Source of the DNA: Wyeomyia smithii
Lineage: Eukaryota > Arthropoda > Insecta > Diptera > Culicidae
Length of the DNA stretch: 64,000 nucleotides
Assembly (NCBI RefSeq): GCF_029784165.1
Contig: NC_073696.1
Coordinates: forward strand, 102,912,065-102,976,064
Reading direction: 5' to 3'
The position numbers and the translations under genes were made by a program. Shown here piece by piece: positions 1-11,750 of this stretch. A model generated the notes under the pieces. That model did not search any database, had not been told where the DNA came from, and was given only the letters and a program-made list of their open reading frames with translations. Every line of letters begins with the position of its first letter. The first letter of the stretch is position 1.

Positions 1-1081
1 CTATCTTCGCCGCTTTAGAACTGTATGTTCTGATATTTCATATATAGTTTTGCACAACTTATCCACTGCATGTTCTATATTCAAGTTGTAAACTTGGGTT
101 TGCCAATCGATAGAGTTCACTTTACTCTTGATAAGCTCATACTTGGCTTGTTCGAAGTCAAGTGCCTCTTGAACTATTCCAATTTTTTTGCAATGTCGCA
201 GAAGCAGCAATTCGAAAATGTCACCAATTGTTGGAAAAGTGATAACTTGTTTTTATTTCTAATTTATTTTTTAAGGATGTTTTTTTTTTCAATTCAATGG
301 TGTTACGGTCGAAAATTGGTAAAAAAAATGTGTGTAAATCGGCCTTTTTTAAAATCAAATAATTTTTCTTTGTCATGTTTAATTCACACAGAATAAAGAA
401 AAATTATTGACCCAATCTTCTTCTTTAGCGAATGCGAATTCTGGACCTTTCTCTTGATTCTTCCATCAAGTTTTGTACAGCCTTCTTGGTCACTTTGTTT
501 GCCACAGAACGCCTGTTAGCCTTGAACTGCATCTCATTGGCAATACAGTCCCTATATTTACAGTCTGACTAATAGAAACTCATGCGATCTGGCAACCAGA
601 TAATTTGATAAAACTAGTTGGCAGTTTCGCAGTTTTTGTTCAAATTATCGAAACGTTGAATATTGAATATTTGGCTGATTGTTGGTCCTATGTTAACTGT
701 TGCTCTGTAATATCTTTATTCTTTTTTTTGTTATCCAAAATGTCATATTATGATAGAAATTTTTATGAGTGATTTACTGTCTCTTCAATAGTCTCTGTAT
801 CAATATTGAAATAGTTAAAATTATTTTGATAATTTCTGGCACTCGGCGGTCTCAATACTTCCCTCTAATTTTAACTTTTTTAAACTGTCATGTTCGATTG
901 GCTCCGATACCGGATACATAGGACACCTGTCTTTCGTGTCTTCTTAAGGGGGGACCCTACTCTAGAAGGTCGAAAAATAATGAATTTTCGTGAATTTTTT
1001 TTTCGGATGTTTAGAGTAAAGTTAAGTGAGCGGGTATCATGGCTATTGGTTGAGGTATATTTGAAGTTGTATTTTGCATGT
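1..1081. other. AT-rich stretch, no gene seen
   Basis: No open frame here has a recognisable domain or splice structure. The region is AT-rich with several T-runs. Around 938-990 it carries a G-run followed by GACCC and the text of a likely repeat end, but no matching opposite end was found. Confidence 0.5.
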
Positions 1082-1505
1082 CGTGGATGCAAATGTAGTG
1101 AGTATTAGTTACGCTGTTGGAAGCGTTTTTTTCGGAACCATGTTTTTCCAACTGGTGATATGTTTTTCTCAGCACCTATTGCACCGGTTCAGCTGAATTT
1201 TTTTTAAGCATGTAAAAATGGGCTACCTAACATGCTACATAACCATTTATCGATATCTGAATTTTTCAATTTTCTATGATTTTTTAAATGATGATTTTTA
1301 AAAAAAAAAAAAAATTGCCGATGCTAAATTTTCGGAATTTTCAAATACGGCTATGTAACAAGTTAGATAATATATTTTTATATACTAAACAAAATCGGCT
1401 GGATCGGTCCACTAGAAGCTGAGAAAAACGAACCTCCAGTTGGAAAAATATGGTTCCGAGAGAAACACTGCCAACATTGTAATAGTCACCTTATTTGCAT
1501 CCACG
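1082..1505. repeat. Foldback (long inverted repeat) MITE-like element
   Basis: The outer ~120 bases at each side are imperfect inverted copies of each other. The left arm begins CGTGGATGCAAAT and includes TTCGGAACCATGTTTTTCC. The right arm contains the reverse complements, ending ATTTGCATCCACG. The arms flank an AT-rich core with an A-run near 1300. There is no coding capacity, so this is a non-autonomous foldback or MITE. The superfamily is not assigned because no clear target duplication was seen. Confidence 0.65.
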
Positions 1506-1962
1506 AGCTGACCCGGCAAACGTCGTACTGCCACAAATTATCTGGGTGTAAATGATCCTCCTTTATAAAATCTTCTTGTATCCTAAAAACGTATGTGCAT
1601 ATCTTCTTCGTTATTTTCTGGACCTAAACTCACTTCGGAGACAAAATGTTCACAGTAGTCTCATGTTCTGATTTCATGAGCATGAGCATGAGCATGATTA
1701 ACCGCCCGCGGTTGCTACTCCGTTATTGCCAGATCAGCTGTAATTATACAGAGAACCAACGGATGATGCTTGGGACTGACATCCAAAAAATATCAATCGA
1801 TGAACTATAGTCGAAAAATATCGATCGTTACATTATTACCTCACTTCCCTACCAACAATGGCCAAACGGTTCACGTTTCGCAGTACTCAAATTTCCAATA
1901 AGAACCGGCTCGCAAGAACCTTTGCATAAAATGGCAACCAACTCCAAATAAACAAAATACTA

Positions 1963-2880
1963 AAGGGTGATTTTTTTTTGCCATTTGGTTTTTCGTGTAT
2001 TCAGATTTGACAGTTCACGCGGGAATTCTGACAGCTATCAAAGTCTAATGTACTCAGTTTAGTTTGCCATTTCACCATGAACAGACTTACGCCTGAACAA
2101 CGCTTACAAATAATCGAATTTTATTACCAAAATTCGTCCTCTGTGAAAAATGTTTTTCGCGCATTTTTACCGAAAAATTGTGTTCAGTGACGAAGCTCAT
2201 TTCTGGTTAAATGGGTATGTTAATAAGCAAAATTGCCGCATTTGGATCGAAGAGCAACCAGAGGCAATACAAGAATCGCCAATGCACCCAGAAAAATGCA
2301 CGGTTTGGTGCGGTTTAAACGCTGGAGGCATCATTGGTCCGTACTTCTTCAAAAATGATCAAAATCGCAACGGTACGGTCAATGGGGCTCGCTATCGCGC
2401 GATGATTTCTGATTTTTTTGCCGGAAATGGAAAAGCTTGGTCTTGTTGACATGTGGTTTCAGCAAGACGGAGCAACGTGCCACACATCGCGCGAATCAAT
2501 GGACATATTGCGGAATGAGTTCGGTGAGCAATTCATCTCACGAAATGGACCGGTGAATTGGCCGCCTAGATCATGCGATTTAACACCGCTAGATTATTTT
2601 TTGTGGGGCTCTCGTCTCTCGTCTATGCGGATAAGCCAACAACAATTCCAGTCTTGGAAGACAGCATTACACGCGTTATTCGCTAGATACCAGCCGAAAT
2701 GCTCGAAAAAGTGACTCAAAATTGGACTTTTCGTATGGACCATCTAAAACGTAGCCGTGGCCAACATATGAATGAAATTATCTTTAAAAAGTAAATGGCA
2801 TACATCAATTTATCGGCTCAAATAAAGATTTCATACAGTTTTGTAATTTTTATGCGTTTTTTTAAAAGAAAAAATCACAG
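1963..2880 (+). mobile_element. Decayed mariner-superfamily element, DD41D (rosa-like)
   Basis: The left end reads TA followed by AAGGGTGATTTTTTTTTGCC. The right side ends in a matching A-rich stretch with AAAAATCAC, but it is cut short by the repeat that begins at 2881, so only one full terminus survives. In between is a transposase pseudogene. The spacing of its catalytic residues places it in the DD41D lineage, known from rosa elements. A large internal deletion makes it non-autonomous. Confidence 0.75.
2077..2794 (+). pseudogene. DD41D mariner-type transposase, internally deleted and frameshifted
   Basis: The ATG at 2077 starts a typical transposase N-terminus (LTPEQRLQIIEFYYQN). After about 27 residues it jumps directly to the catalytic domain, so most of the DNA-binding region is missing. 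The catalytic part then runs in another frame. FSDEAHF supplies the first Asp near 2190. FQQDGATCHTS supplies the second near 2468. DLTPLDYFLWG supplies a third acidic residue with 41 residues between it and the second. A frame change near 2425 separates the first Asp block from the rest, and the C-terminus decays into other frames. The product would have cut and pasted the element at TA sites. This copy cannot encode a working enzyme. Confidence 0.85.
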
Positions 2881-3142
2881 GAAGGTTGTATGCAAAGCCA
2901 CGACCGCAAGGTTGAAGTAGAATACTTTTACAAAAAAGATAACCCGGCTGCTTGCGTGTCAGTCATTTTTTCTAGTAAATAAACGTTGACCGTTCATTGG
3001 CAGTATTGTAATTTCTTTTTGTTTGATATTTTGAATGAAGTTCATTGAATATTTTTAAATTTTGTGCAAATGAGAAGTTGAAGTGCTGCCGAATTGTAAT
3101 ATGTACATTTAATACGACATCATTAAACAGGAACGGAACAAA

Positions 3143-3303
3143 GGCTACGGTTATGCAGAACGCGAATAACGGCGCGATGCGATTCGCCTTACCGTGGTGA
3201 AATGTACAGCTCTTTTTAAGGCGAAGTAGAGCTATACATTTCGACACATTTCGTCTAGCCGAATCGCATCGCGCCGTTATTTGCGTACTGCATAACCGTA
3301 GCC
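3143..3303. repeat. 161-bp near-perfect hairpin (MITE)
   Basis: The outer 44 bases (3143-3186) are matched by an inverted copy at 3260-3303 with about two mismatches. The ends read GGCTACGGTTATGC and its complement. The inner bases (GTGAAATGTACAGCTCT against the complement of AGAGCTATACATTTCGAC) also pair, so almost the whole unit folds into one stem. It is GC-rich compared with its AT-rich surroundings, which suggests an inserted miniature element. Confidence 0.75.
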
Positions 3304-3486
3304 AAACACTAAGCGACGCAAACACGTAATAATAGTCAGAGTATGCATGTAGATGGAGATAATTAACTTTGGATTATAGCGCAAAACGAGAAAATATTAA
3401 CTCTTCAAATATTTATTTGTGTTCTTCAAATTTCAGTAGTTCAATTTAATATCCGATGAAACGTCTGTTTATTATCTGATGAAGCA

Positions 3487-3575
3487 CTTATATAGGCCAA
3501 ATGATGCATTCCCAATTTACTAGGTCCATAACTCTGCCGACCGTGCTTGGTAAAGCAATCGTATAACGACCAATC
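3487..3575 (-). promoter_or_regulatory. CCAAT-TATA promoter-like cassette, copy 1
   Basis: Read on the minus strand, a CCAAT-type box (CTGATTGGTCG, around 3570) lies about 75 bases upstream of a TATA box (CCTATATAAG, 3487-3496). The same arrangement recurs at 5125-5211 and 48112-48197. No gene is seen downstream. Confidence 0.45.
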
Positions 3576-3852
3576 AGAGGTCGAAATTTGTGTTTTGACA
3601 AGGCTTAAGAATTTTCAATAGTACAATAGTTCGAATAATAAAAAGGCAATTCCATGCATTTGGTAGGAATCTTAGAAGATTTTCTAATCGATTGCTGCAA
3701 AAACGAAGGAAATCCATCGAAAATTAACCGATTTATTAGCATTTGAAATTGGACATATTTCTCACTTTTTTCTGTTTTAGATTTTCATTTCACATCCCTA
3801 TATAGCCGAACTTCCTGAGAGAAGTATTCTACTTCAAAACCGCGCTGCTCCT

Positions 3853-3965
3853 GAGACGTGGTGACCAACCACAGGGCTAGTGCTTCTGCTAAGAAAGGAC
3901 GACTGCTGTTGTCGCTGTCTAGAACTATTATGAGCGGCTCCGGCTGAAACAGGCTCTTATATAGG
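3853..3965 (-). repeat. Truncated copy of the promoter-cassette 5' leader
   Basis: This segment matches 5027-5145 closely, sharing GACGTGGTGACCAACCAC and GAGCGGCTCCGGCTGAAAC, and ends at the TATA box. The CCAAT part is absent, so it looks like a partial duplicate fused behind the first copy. Confidence 0.55.
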
Positions 3966-4519
3966 GATGAAAATAGGAATGAATTATTTTACGTACGTGG
4001 TGGAATGATATAACTTGAAAAATATGTGTGACTTCATTCCGGCTCAGAGCGATCATTTGATAAGCTCCACCTTTTTTTTCAGTTTCTAAAGTTTTTCCTC
4101 AGTTTCGTAGCACGGATGCACAAAAATGATTTCTTGTCGAGCCGGACCGATAGCACTCTCATTGAAGCAACAACATAACATGTTTTGTGTCGTGTTGTGC
4201 AGCTTCGTTGAAGAAAATGTTCCCGTCCCCGTGTCGCATGTAAGCAGATTATTGCGTTCAGTAGACAGTAGATAGTGTATCCAGCGAATAAACACCGATG
4301 GTGCTCTCACACACGCAACGGTTTTAACCCGTATCTTATTGCGGTTTGTAACATCAAGCGATTTCGTTTGCTCGCTGTTGCGTGTTGCATCATGTTGCAA
4401 CTTGGCAGCTGGGAGACGACGAAATTCTGTTTACGCTGATTGATTGAATCGTCTTCATATTAGCTCTGCATAATCGAACTAACTGCTTTTGTGAATGCGT
4501 TCTAACAGGGCAGTTTATT

Positions 4520-4990
4520 ATTCAATGTCGGTTATGCTGATCGCAGCCTTTGCGCTGCCCCTACAGTGGGGAGTTTACTAAATAAAGTAAAAATTAGACA
4601 ACTACAACAGAATTTGGTTGCATCCCGCATAGAATGTCTGCTTGTGTTGATGCCAGAAAATTATTAACCTTCAATTATTTTTTTATTTGCCTTCAAAAAA
4701 GCATTTTGCTGTTCAAAACCGGTTGCTAATTACAACCTTTGAGCTGCCCTAACATCGGGGGAATTAAGATACACGGACAACATGCACTGTGGAAGCTATT
4801 TCACATTCAGTAAATTAGACGGGTGCGACAAATTTAAATTGCTAGGATGCAACACAGAATACTTGTTTGCGTTGACAAAAATTATTAACTTTCAATGACT
4901 TGTTTATTTGCCTTCAAAAAGGCATTTTGATTTCCAAAATTGGATTTCCTGATGGCAATCTTCATGCTGCCCCAACACGGGGGGGATAAT
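4520..4990. repeat. Degenerate tandem repeats, about three units
   Basis: Three imperfect units share the series 'AATTATTAACYTTCAATKA...TTATTTGCCTTCAAAAA' and a 'GCTGCCCYWACA...GGGG' block, at about 4540-4570, 4620-4760 and 4850-4990. They lie inside the larger repeat block. No reading frame is conserved among them. Confidence 0.5.
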
Positions 4991-5124
4991 GGCTGTCTGG
5001 CGACACACGCTGAGAAAAACCGAGACGTGGTGACCAACCACAGGGCTAGTGCTGCTGCTAAGGAGGGACGACTGCTGTTGTCGCTGTCTAGAACTATTAT
5101 GAGCGGCTCCGGCTGAAACAGGCT

Positions 5125-5211
5125 CTTATATAGGCCAAATAGCATGTTTTCAATTGCAAGGTATATGATCCTGTCGACCGTGCTTGGGAAGCAAGCATAT
5201 AACGACCAATC
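5125..5211 (-). promoter_or_regulatory. CCAAT-TATA promoter-like cassette, copy 2
   Basis: On the minus strand, ATTGGTCG (5204-5211) precedes CCTATATAAG (5125-5134) by about 75 bases. About 33 bases past the TATA start lies TCATAA, a weak initiator match. The spacing fits an RNA polymerase II promoter. The predicted transcript would run into the tandem repeats, where no gene is evident. Confidence 0.45.
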
Positions 5212-5456
5212 AGAGGTCGAATTTTTCGTTTTGACAAGGCTTGACTATTTTCAATAGTACAATAGTTCGAATAATAAAATTACAATCATCTTATTTTGGG
5301 AAGAATCTTAGAAGATTTTCCAATCTATTGCTGCAAGAACGAAGGAAATCCATCGAATACTAACCGATTTATTAGCATTTGAATTGGACATATTTTTCAC
5401 ACATCCCTATGTAGCCGAACTTCCTGAGAGAAGTATTCTACTTCGAAACCAAATTC

Positions 5457-6900
5457 TTAAAAAATTCATGTAAATTACTTTACATGAATAAAACAGAATA
5501 CTTAGATAAATTTCCAATCCTTAATTGAAAGCGATTAATGCATATTTTATTTGAACAAACTTCAAATTTCGAAGCTGCGACTTCGAACTGATCACAACTT
5601 GGTAACGTTCTGGGCCATATAACTTCAATTTTATATCACTTTACCAGCAAAATCCATAACTCGCGAACGTGCTCGTACCGACAGATAGAGCTCAAAAATC
5701 AATTCAAATAAAATAGTCAATAAGTTGAAAAAACTGTAAAAATGACAGGAACGACAACGAACCTTGTGTGAATAATTCTGCAATAAGCAAAAATAAATTT
5801 CAAAACGGCCAGTCCAATCCAAAAGAAAATATTCAGTAGTCTCATGTTCTGATTTCACTTCCCAAACGCCCAAATTACACCCATAATAATGAGGCAACAC
5901 ATACTAATATAATCTAATAAACATAACAAATTCGTCTAAAAATTCAGATTCGACAGTTTTTTTTTGTTATTTTGTTAGCAACGATATAGTCTTCCAAAAT
6001 AGAAAATATCCAGTTATAATTCATACTGCACAATGAATTTCGGCGAGGGCCAAAGGCAAAACAATCATTTAACAGAGCCATTAAAAATAGAAAAACTGGA
6101 TTCAGCTCACATTATCCCTAAAACCAATAAAAAATGGTAACAAAAAATTATTCTTGTAGGATTAAAAAAAATATTACTAAAACTTATGAGTTAAATCAAT
6201 AGTATAAAAATTCATCAAATGCACAGAAATGCTTTTTGGTTTGCAACAACTCGAAAGTTTATACGAACTTGACTTTTGAATAACATTTGGCTTCATTTCC
6301 TGCATTGGAGTTTTTTCGTAGGCTGCAAAGGAAAACAAATGAAAACTTGTAGCGCAGTCGCCAAAGTTTTTAAGTGTGCGATGGAAAATGATAGTTAATT
6401 TCGCGGAATAATTGAAAAATAAAATGGTCTAGTGAAACTTCGGAAAAAGTTTTAAAGATATGAACAAAATTTGCATAAGAAATACGCAGTTTTTACTCGT
6501 TTCGTTAAAAGCAAAAACGTAGTATTCACTGTTTTGTAACAAATTTGTTACTCGAAAAGCAATAACATTTATCTCCAGTCAAGTAACAATACAAGCCATG
6601 TTGAAAGCACAAAAAATCAATTTTCCTCTGCAAATTAAAACACCTCGCACTCTTGTAAAATGTGAGATAAGGCCGCTCAGTGCAATGAACAATAAGACAC
6701 AAGTAAAAGGAAGTTGTTCAGTAGATGCGGTTCTCGAAAAGGTACACATAGTGCATAGTCCTGATATTTAATGCGAATAATAACGATATCTTGTCAGGAT
6801 TAATAACGATTTTTTGTCGCGGATAATTTATTATTTACGATATTAATCGCATCGTGCTGAAATAGAACCAACGTGCGAGCAGTCTTCGAATAAATGGTTT
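5457..6900. other. AT-rich stretch, no gene seen
   Basis: No supported coding sequence. A 24-base piece near 5834-5857 (CAGTAGTCTCATGTTCTGAT and onward) also occurs near 1652, which points to a small dispersed repeat. Otherwise I see only AT-rich sequence. Confidence 0.5.
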
Positions 6901-7668
6901 GGTACCATGGAATGGGGTGAAATTGATCAATTTTTATAACAATTTCCAATTAACTAGCTTCATGTACATTTTCCCGAAATAGTATAATTTTGAAACCAGT
7001 ACTGGTATGTGCTCCAGTAAACCCCTATGGCTATTGGTAAAATTTCTATCGTCTACTTCATGAAATGAATTCGATATTTCTATAAGGTACTATGAGGTTA
7101 ATTGGGGTGAATTGATCACTATTGAAATCCATACATTCTTTTGGCAATGTGCTTTTTTTCGATATGATAAAGATAAATGATGATTTCTGTACTGGAAAAT
7201 ATCATTTACAGCTAGTTTGGGAACGAAAATAACAATATTTCAGGTTAAAATTTGTTTATTTTGGTTCACGAGCTGCTTGTTGCTAAATTTGCTCTTATTT
7301 GATCGTCGTTAGACCGATTTCGATTCGGTTTGTTGCAAAAGCTCAAAAACTAGCTCTGAAATTAAAATCTTTGTGGTTTCCTGCGAATTTATCAGTATTT
7401 CTTCAATGGTATGGAATGATTATTGTTGAAAATTACATTTTTTGAGCTTTTATCAAACTTTACTCACTTCTCCAAATTTACCGTAATTAAACCTCAACTT
7501 TGATTACTTTAAGTAAATTCAATACTTTTTTTATTATTTGCTAATCATGCAAAAGTGGCGTTTAAGGACACGTTAACATTGCCTAGTGTTGTAAGAGCAA
7601 TGTCTTTTGATTAGTATTTTTTATCACGAATTTTCAGGTGATCAATTTCACCCCATTTCACGGTACAC
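6901..7668. repeat. TIR MITE, about 770 bp
   Basis: The left end GGTACCATGG followed by AATGGGGTGAAATTGATCA is mirrored at the right end by TGATCAATTTCACCCCATT followed by the complement of a GTACCGTG-type end. A further internal copy of GGGGTGAATTGATCA lies near 7100. The core is AT-rich and non-coding, so this is a non-autonomous DNA element. The target duplication is not clear. Confidence 0.7.
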
Positions 7669-10458
7669 CTCAGTATTATTACTAACTAGCTGCGGAAATA
7701 CTAATCGACAAATCAGTGAAATGGTTTCCATTACACGCAATCAAATATTCAACAGTGTCTTGATGATTATGAAGTCCAATTTCGAAAAAAAATCAGCAAA
7801 TTACGCTAACAATCTCCAACTCTGGTCATATATTGTAAAATGTGACGATATAATAGAAATGATGAATGCAACCCAATAAACATACCTTCATATCTAATCT
7901 ATAAGTCCCTTAGTTGGAGATATTCAATCGAGTAATACTTCATAAATCAGTCCCCCTTCAGAATCGCTGCTAGTCCACAACAGCGCCGAAATGCAGCCCA
8001 TTCCAAAGATCGCCGTTAGTTGGTGACAAACACGAATCATCTTTCTCCGCCGTCATCGTTCATCTCGAATACGTCATAACTAGATCGCCCCTCAGCACAA
8101 ATCCACCCACTCAACCGAAGAGCATCGCATAATTCATCCGGTCTAAGAAGCGATAAATCCTTCGATGAGGACAGCAGAACCGGAGTTCTTTGCGTTCGCT
8201 TTGTTCTACCCTCGTATAGCAAACATAATTAAGTTACTTTTAGGCATTAATAATACTGTTTGCCGATATCCGCTTTCAGCATTTTTTCGCTGTTTTGTTT
8301 GGAGCTAATACTAATAGAATTGGTTTTTGGGTGACCAGAGAGTTATGACTGGAGTGAAGGAAGAGCGTTCGGTTTAGCGAGATCAAATAGTTTTGTTCGT
8401 AATCCGACTGAGATTATAACCAGAAGGAGACAGATTAGTCTGGAGGACGACAGTTCGTGTGTGTGCTAATTTTCCTTGGGAGGATTTTATCGATAAGGAC
8501 AAAGGAGAATTTGTGCCCTAATTCGTGGTGACACAGAACTTCTAGCATTTGATTGATTGCGATAAAAGTTTGTATGACTTTTGCGCTAATGATGATTGAC
8601 TTGGTTGAAAATGAAGGCATAAGAACTATGTCCTCACGCGAGGGCACGCAACTTTGACTGGTGCAATAGGTTCGTATTTTGGTATAGGATACAAATTCTC
8701 GTCTAAAATAAATACGCAAAATATCGGTCCAGGCACGTTTCGTTTTATTTTCTTTGTGTTACTTCCAATAAAATACAAAATCATAGAATTCAATTTCCAC
8801 CAAGAGTTCGCAACAATCGCAACAATGAAAATATAAAGAAAAGGGCTCTATACACCTAACAGTTCGAAAGATCCGTTGTCTGGAAGTTGTTTTGACGAAT
8901 AAATTTCGTTTGAATAAATAGAAAAATTACATTCGAGCCGTAGAGCTTAGCTATTTGTAACAGGACATAATGAAATCAAATTTTAAGGAATGCATAGCGT
9001 TTGTTCTAGCGCGAACAAAAAAATAGATACCCGCGATGCTATCGAAACCTGATAACGCTCCTTATGATTCCGATATTTTTTCTTCCTCCCAGCAGCTCCC
9101 ACTCAGCCCCACCGTTGACGTTCTAAGATTTCTGCTGAAAAATTGCCGTAATTTGAATTCCGCGTCTTCGTGCTATGTCGTGCGGGGAAATCCCAAAAAG
9201 AAGGGTGCGAATTGAATTTCAACGCTACCGGATGGATTTGTTCCAATTTTAGATGTAACGAACGAAAAGGCACGTATAAATCACTTTTCCGGGAGCAGTG
9301 CGCGGCCCAGGAACAACCCTTTCGCTGTCGTTTGAAGAACCGCTTTTGGAAAAATGACTTTAAATGATGTCATCAGCGAATAAAGCTCGAGTTCTTTGTG
9401 CGAAATCCATCGAAATAAAATTGCAATCCATAAAAATAAACCATCACTACTTGATGATGACGAAAGCAGCAACGGGGGGAGTCCCTGTCGGCCTTTCAAA
9501 TCCTTGGGTATTAGAAGGATATTGTGTTTATTCGGTGGGCTGACGCCGCAGGAGAGGTGCAACATGTTTGTACAAAACCCTTGAAGATTGCTCCCTCTGC
9601 GCATCGGATTGTTCACGGTGCTTGCAGAGGGGAAGAGAGGGTGGATTACTTAGGTGGAACGAGCTGAAATCTCTTCGCTGACAGGCTCTAGACCGATTTA
9701 GAAAAGGTAGTTGTATATCAAGCAGTAAGCAGAGAAAAATAAATAAACAGAAACATTCGTGCTTTGTGAGGGTTGCGATAAGTGTTCCCCGTATCCTCCG
9801 GGTGCGTGGTTGGGGGAACAGTTGCGGAAAGGTCGAAGGGAAATCAATCCTGCCAATTCATTTGATTGCTGTTTTTCTTTCCTTTGGCTTCCCTTGGCGG
9901 TTCCTGTATCCATTTCTGATATGATTTCTTTCGTCTTGTGGCAGCAGCTCAGTGACTACAATCACTCAAAGGTTGTGATAAATGTTACAGGTGCCAGTCG
10001 AGGTTTCATTCGTATAATTTCCAATATGAGTTTTGGCCAAAAAGTTATCAGTATTGACGCAGAAGAATATATACAATATATTATAGAAATGAAAATTGTC
10101 AATGTTCTTCGCGTTTTCACTTCAAGTAGCGCAAATAATAATGGGGAAGTAAGTGATCGTAGGGTTTTTTTGATCGATATCGAAACAAAAAGCTAAGTCC
10201 AGGTTCCGGGTTTAGGTCCGGTCAGAATAAACGCTGCCAATGAAATATATCAAAAAATGCATAGCCAATTCTGCTGATAAGTTTTATTACCTGATTGATT
10301 TGTTTTACTAACGGATTAAACTAAAGGCAAAAAGCAACAAGAAAGCTATGATTTTATTGATTCGAATCGAGAAGATTTATTTCGCTTGAAGTATTCAGGT
10401 AAACTTTGCAAAGTTGACGCACTCTATGGACCCACCTTTGTTTAAAATAATCATTTTA
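7669..10458. other. No supported gene
   Basis: Several open frames exist (for example 9281-9616 minus and 9759-10196 plus), but none shows a known domain, splice signals or repeat-family membership that I can recognise. The part from about 9060 to 9950 is less AT-rich than its surroundings and could hold regulatory or exonic sequence. The window gives no direct support for that. Confidence 0.45.
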
Positions 10459-11750
10459 TAGACTGTTCCGAAAATTATAAATTCATCTTCTTTCTTGAAT
10501 AAAACAAAAAATACAGGATTTTTGGGGTCATTTTATTCTGAAATATAGATAATAAGTGTTTTCTTTCCAGTTTCAATTCAAGTTGGAATTATTTTTCGTA
10601 GGATACGCGAGTTCTCTAACTTTTCTCTTAACACTACTCATAAGCTTTTTCACAGTGTGTTCTCCGACCATTTTTACCACTTTAAGCCAATCTTTTTTAA
10701 ATTTTTCAACATTGTCCGCTGATATTTCCTCAGCTTTGCCTCAAACCCCAAAAAGTTTCAATAGGGCGAATTTCAGGGCAGTTTGGAGGATTCATCTCCT
10801 TTGGGACACATGTGACATTATTTGTTTTATACCACCCTAGTGCATCCTGAGAGTAATGGCAGGAAGCAAGATCGGGCCAAAAGGTTGGAGGATTGTTATG
10901 CTGCTTAACCATGGGAAACAACCATTTCTGCAAACACTCTTTCACGTAAATTTTACCATTCATTGTGTCATTCGTAATAAAACGGACGAGATATGTCCAC
11001 ATTCACAAATGGCCTGCCAAACCATTACCTACTTGCCGAAAATTTCGGTGTAAATGGCTTTCACTGGTCCAGGGACATCCTTTCCCTTCGGTGATGTATA
11101 AAATTGCGGTCCTGGCAGAGTCTTATAGTCCAGTTTTATGTAGGTTTCGTCATTCATGATAACACACCCCATTTTTTTGGTCAGAAGTTTGTCATAAAGC
11201 TTCCTAGCTCTCGGTTTCACAGATTCAGCCTGTTTTGGATTTCGTTTTGGCTGCTTCTGCTTCCGACGGGTCTGCAGACCCATTCTTCCCTTGGCACGCA
11301 TAACGTTACTCGCCGAGGTTCCAAGCTTTCTCGCCACATCTCGTACTAATATTGAAGGATGCCGCTTGTAGTATTCCTTGACCTTTTTGTCCATTGTGGG
11401 ATCAACAGGCTCGGGTTTTCTACCACGTCTTGGGGCATCAGTAAATATGCACTCTTCACAATACTTCCGCAATGCGGTTTGAACTGCTCCGACACTTATA
11501 CCTTCTTCTCTGGATAATTTGCTTATAGAAAGACAACTCACGGTGCCCCATTTGTGCACAATTCGCTTTCTTTGCTCGAGAGAAAGGCCACGCATTTTCA
11601 AAATTTCACACTAAATGTTAGAAAAAATGACAGGATCTGTTTCTTTTGGATGTAAACTACAGGACGCAGCCAACGTTTCGTTGAATACTGCACGTTATTT
11701 GAAATGACGGTTGATCGTAAGTGAATTTATAATTATCGGAACGGTCTATA
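10459..11750 (-). mobile_element. Near full-length Tc1-type element, DD37E family
   Basis: Inverted termini of about 28 bases bound a 1.29-kb unit. The left end reads TAGACTGTTCCGAAAATTAT, and the right end is the complement of TAGACCGTTCCGATAATTAT. Both ends sit at TA, the target used by this superfamily. A single minus-strand transposase pseudogene fills the interior. Spacing of the catalytic residues gives DD37E, a family described from mosquitoes as ITmD37E. Frame breaks make this copy inactive, although its ends look usable by a trans-acting enzyme. Confidence 0.88.
10595..11601 (-). pseudogene. DD37E Tc1-type transposase pseudogene
   Basis: The N-terminal 190 residues (11601 down to 11029) are open. 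They start MKMRGLSLEQRKRIVHKW and hold two helix-turn-helix units, with a basic linker rich in R and K (PRRGRKPEP). MNDETYIKLDY carries the first catalytic Asp. The frame then stops after 'YTEIFGK'. The product continues in another frame: WPDLASCHYS has the second Asp, and CPEIRPIETFW has the Glu with 37 residues between them. A further frame change near 10735 precedes the C-terminal helices down to about 10595. The enzyme would have bound the terminal repeats and cut and pasted the element. It is dead because of one stop and at least two frameshifts. Confidence 0.88.

Larger units (their letters stand above)
2881..5456 (-). repeat. Composite promoter-bearing repeat block
   Basis: Two tail-like segments, about 3470-3836 and 5110-5456, are clearly copies of each other. 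Both end in GAAGTATTCTACTTC and both carry a CCAAT box and TATA box reading on the minus strand. A related copy lies at 46881-48473. The left edge carries CACGACCGCAAGG and GTAGAATAC, also found at the left edge of the 46881 copy. The interior holds a 161-bp hairpin and degenerate tandem repeats. No protein could be supported. It appears to be a non-autonomous mobile repeat that spreads a polymerase II-type promoter. Confidence 0.5.

Noticed and set aside
4885..5145. 86-codon minus-strand protein after the CCAAT-TATA cassette
   Set aside because: The frame lies within tandem repeats and is not conserved in the other cassette copies.
8037..10196. Several open frames of 60-145 codons (8037-8222, 9281-9616, 9759-10196)
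   Set aside because: No recognisable domain, no splice context, overlapping frames on both strands; expected by chance in this composition.
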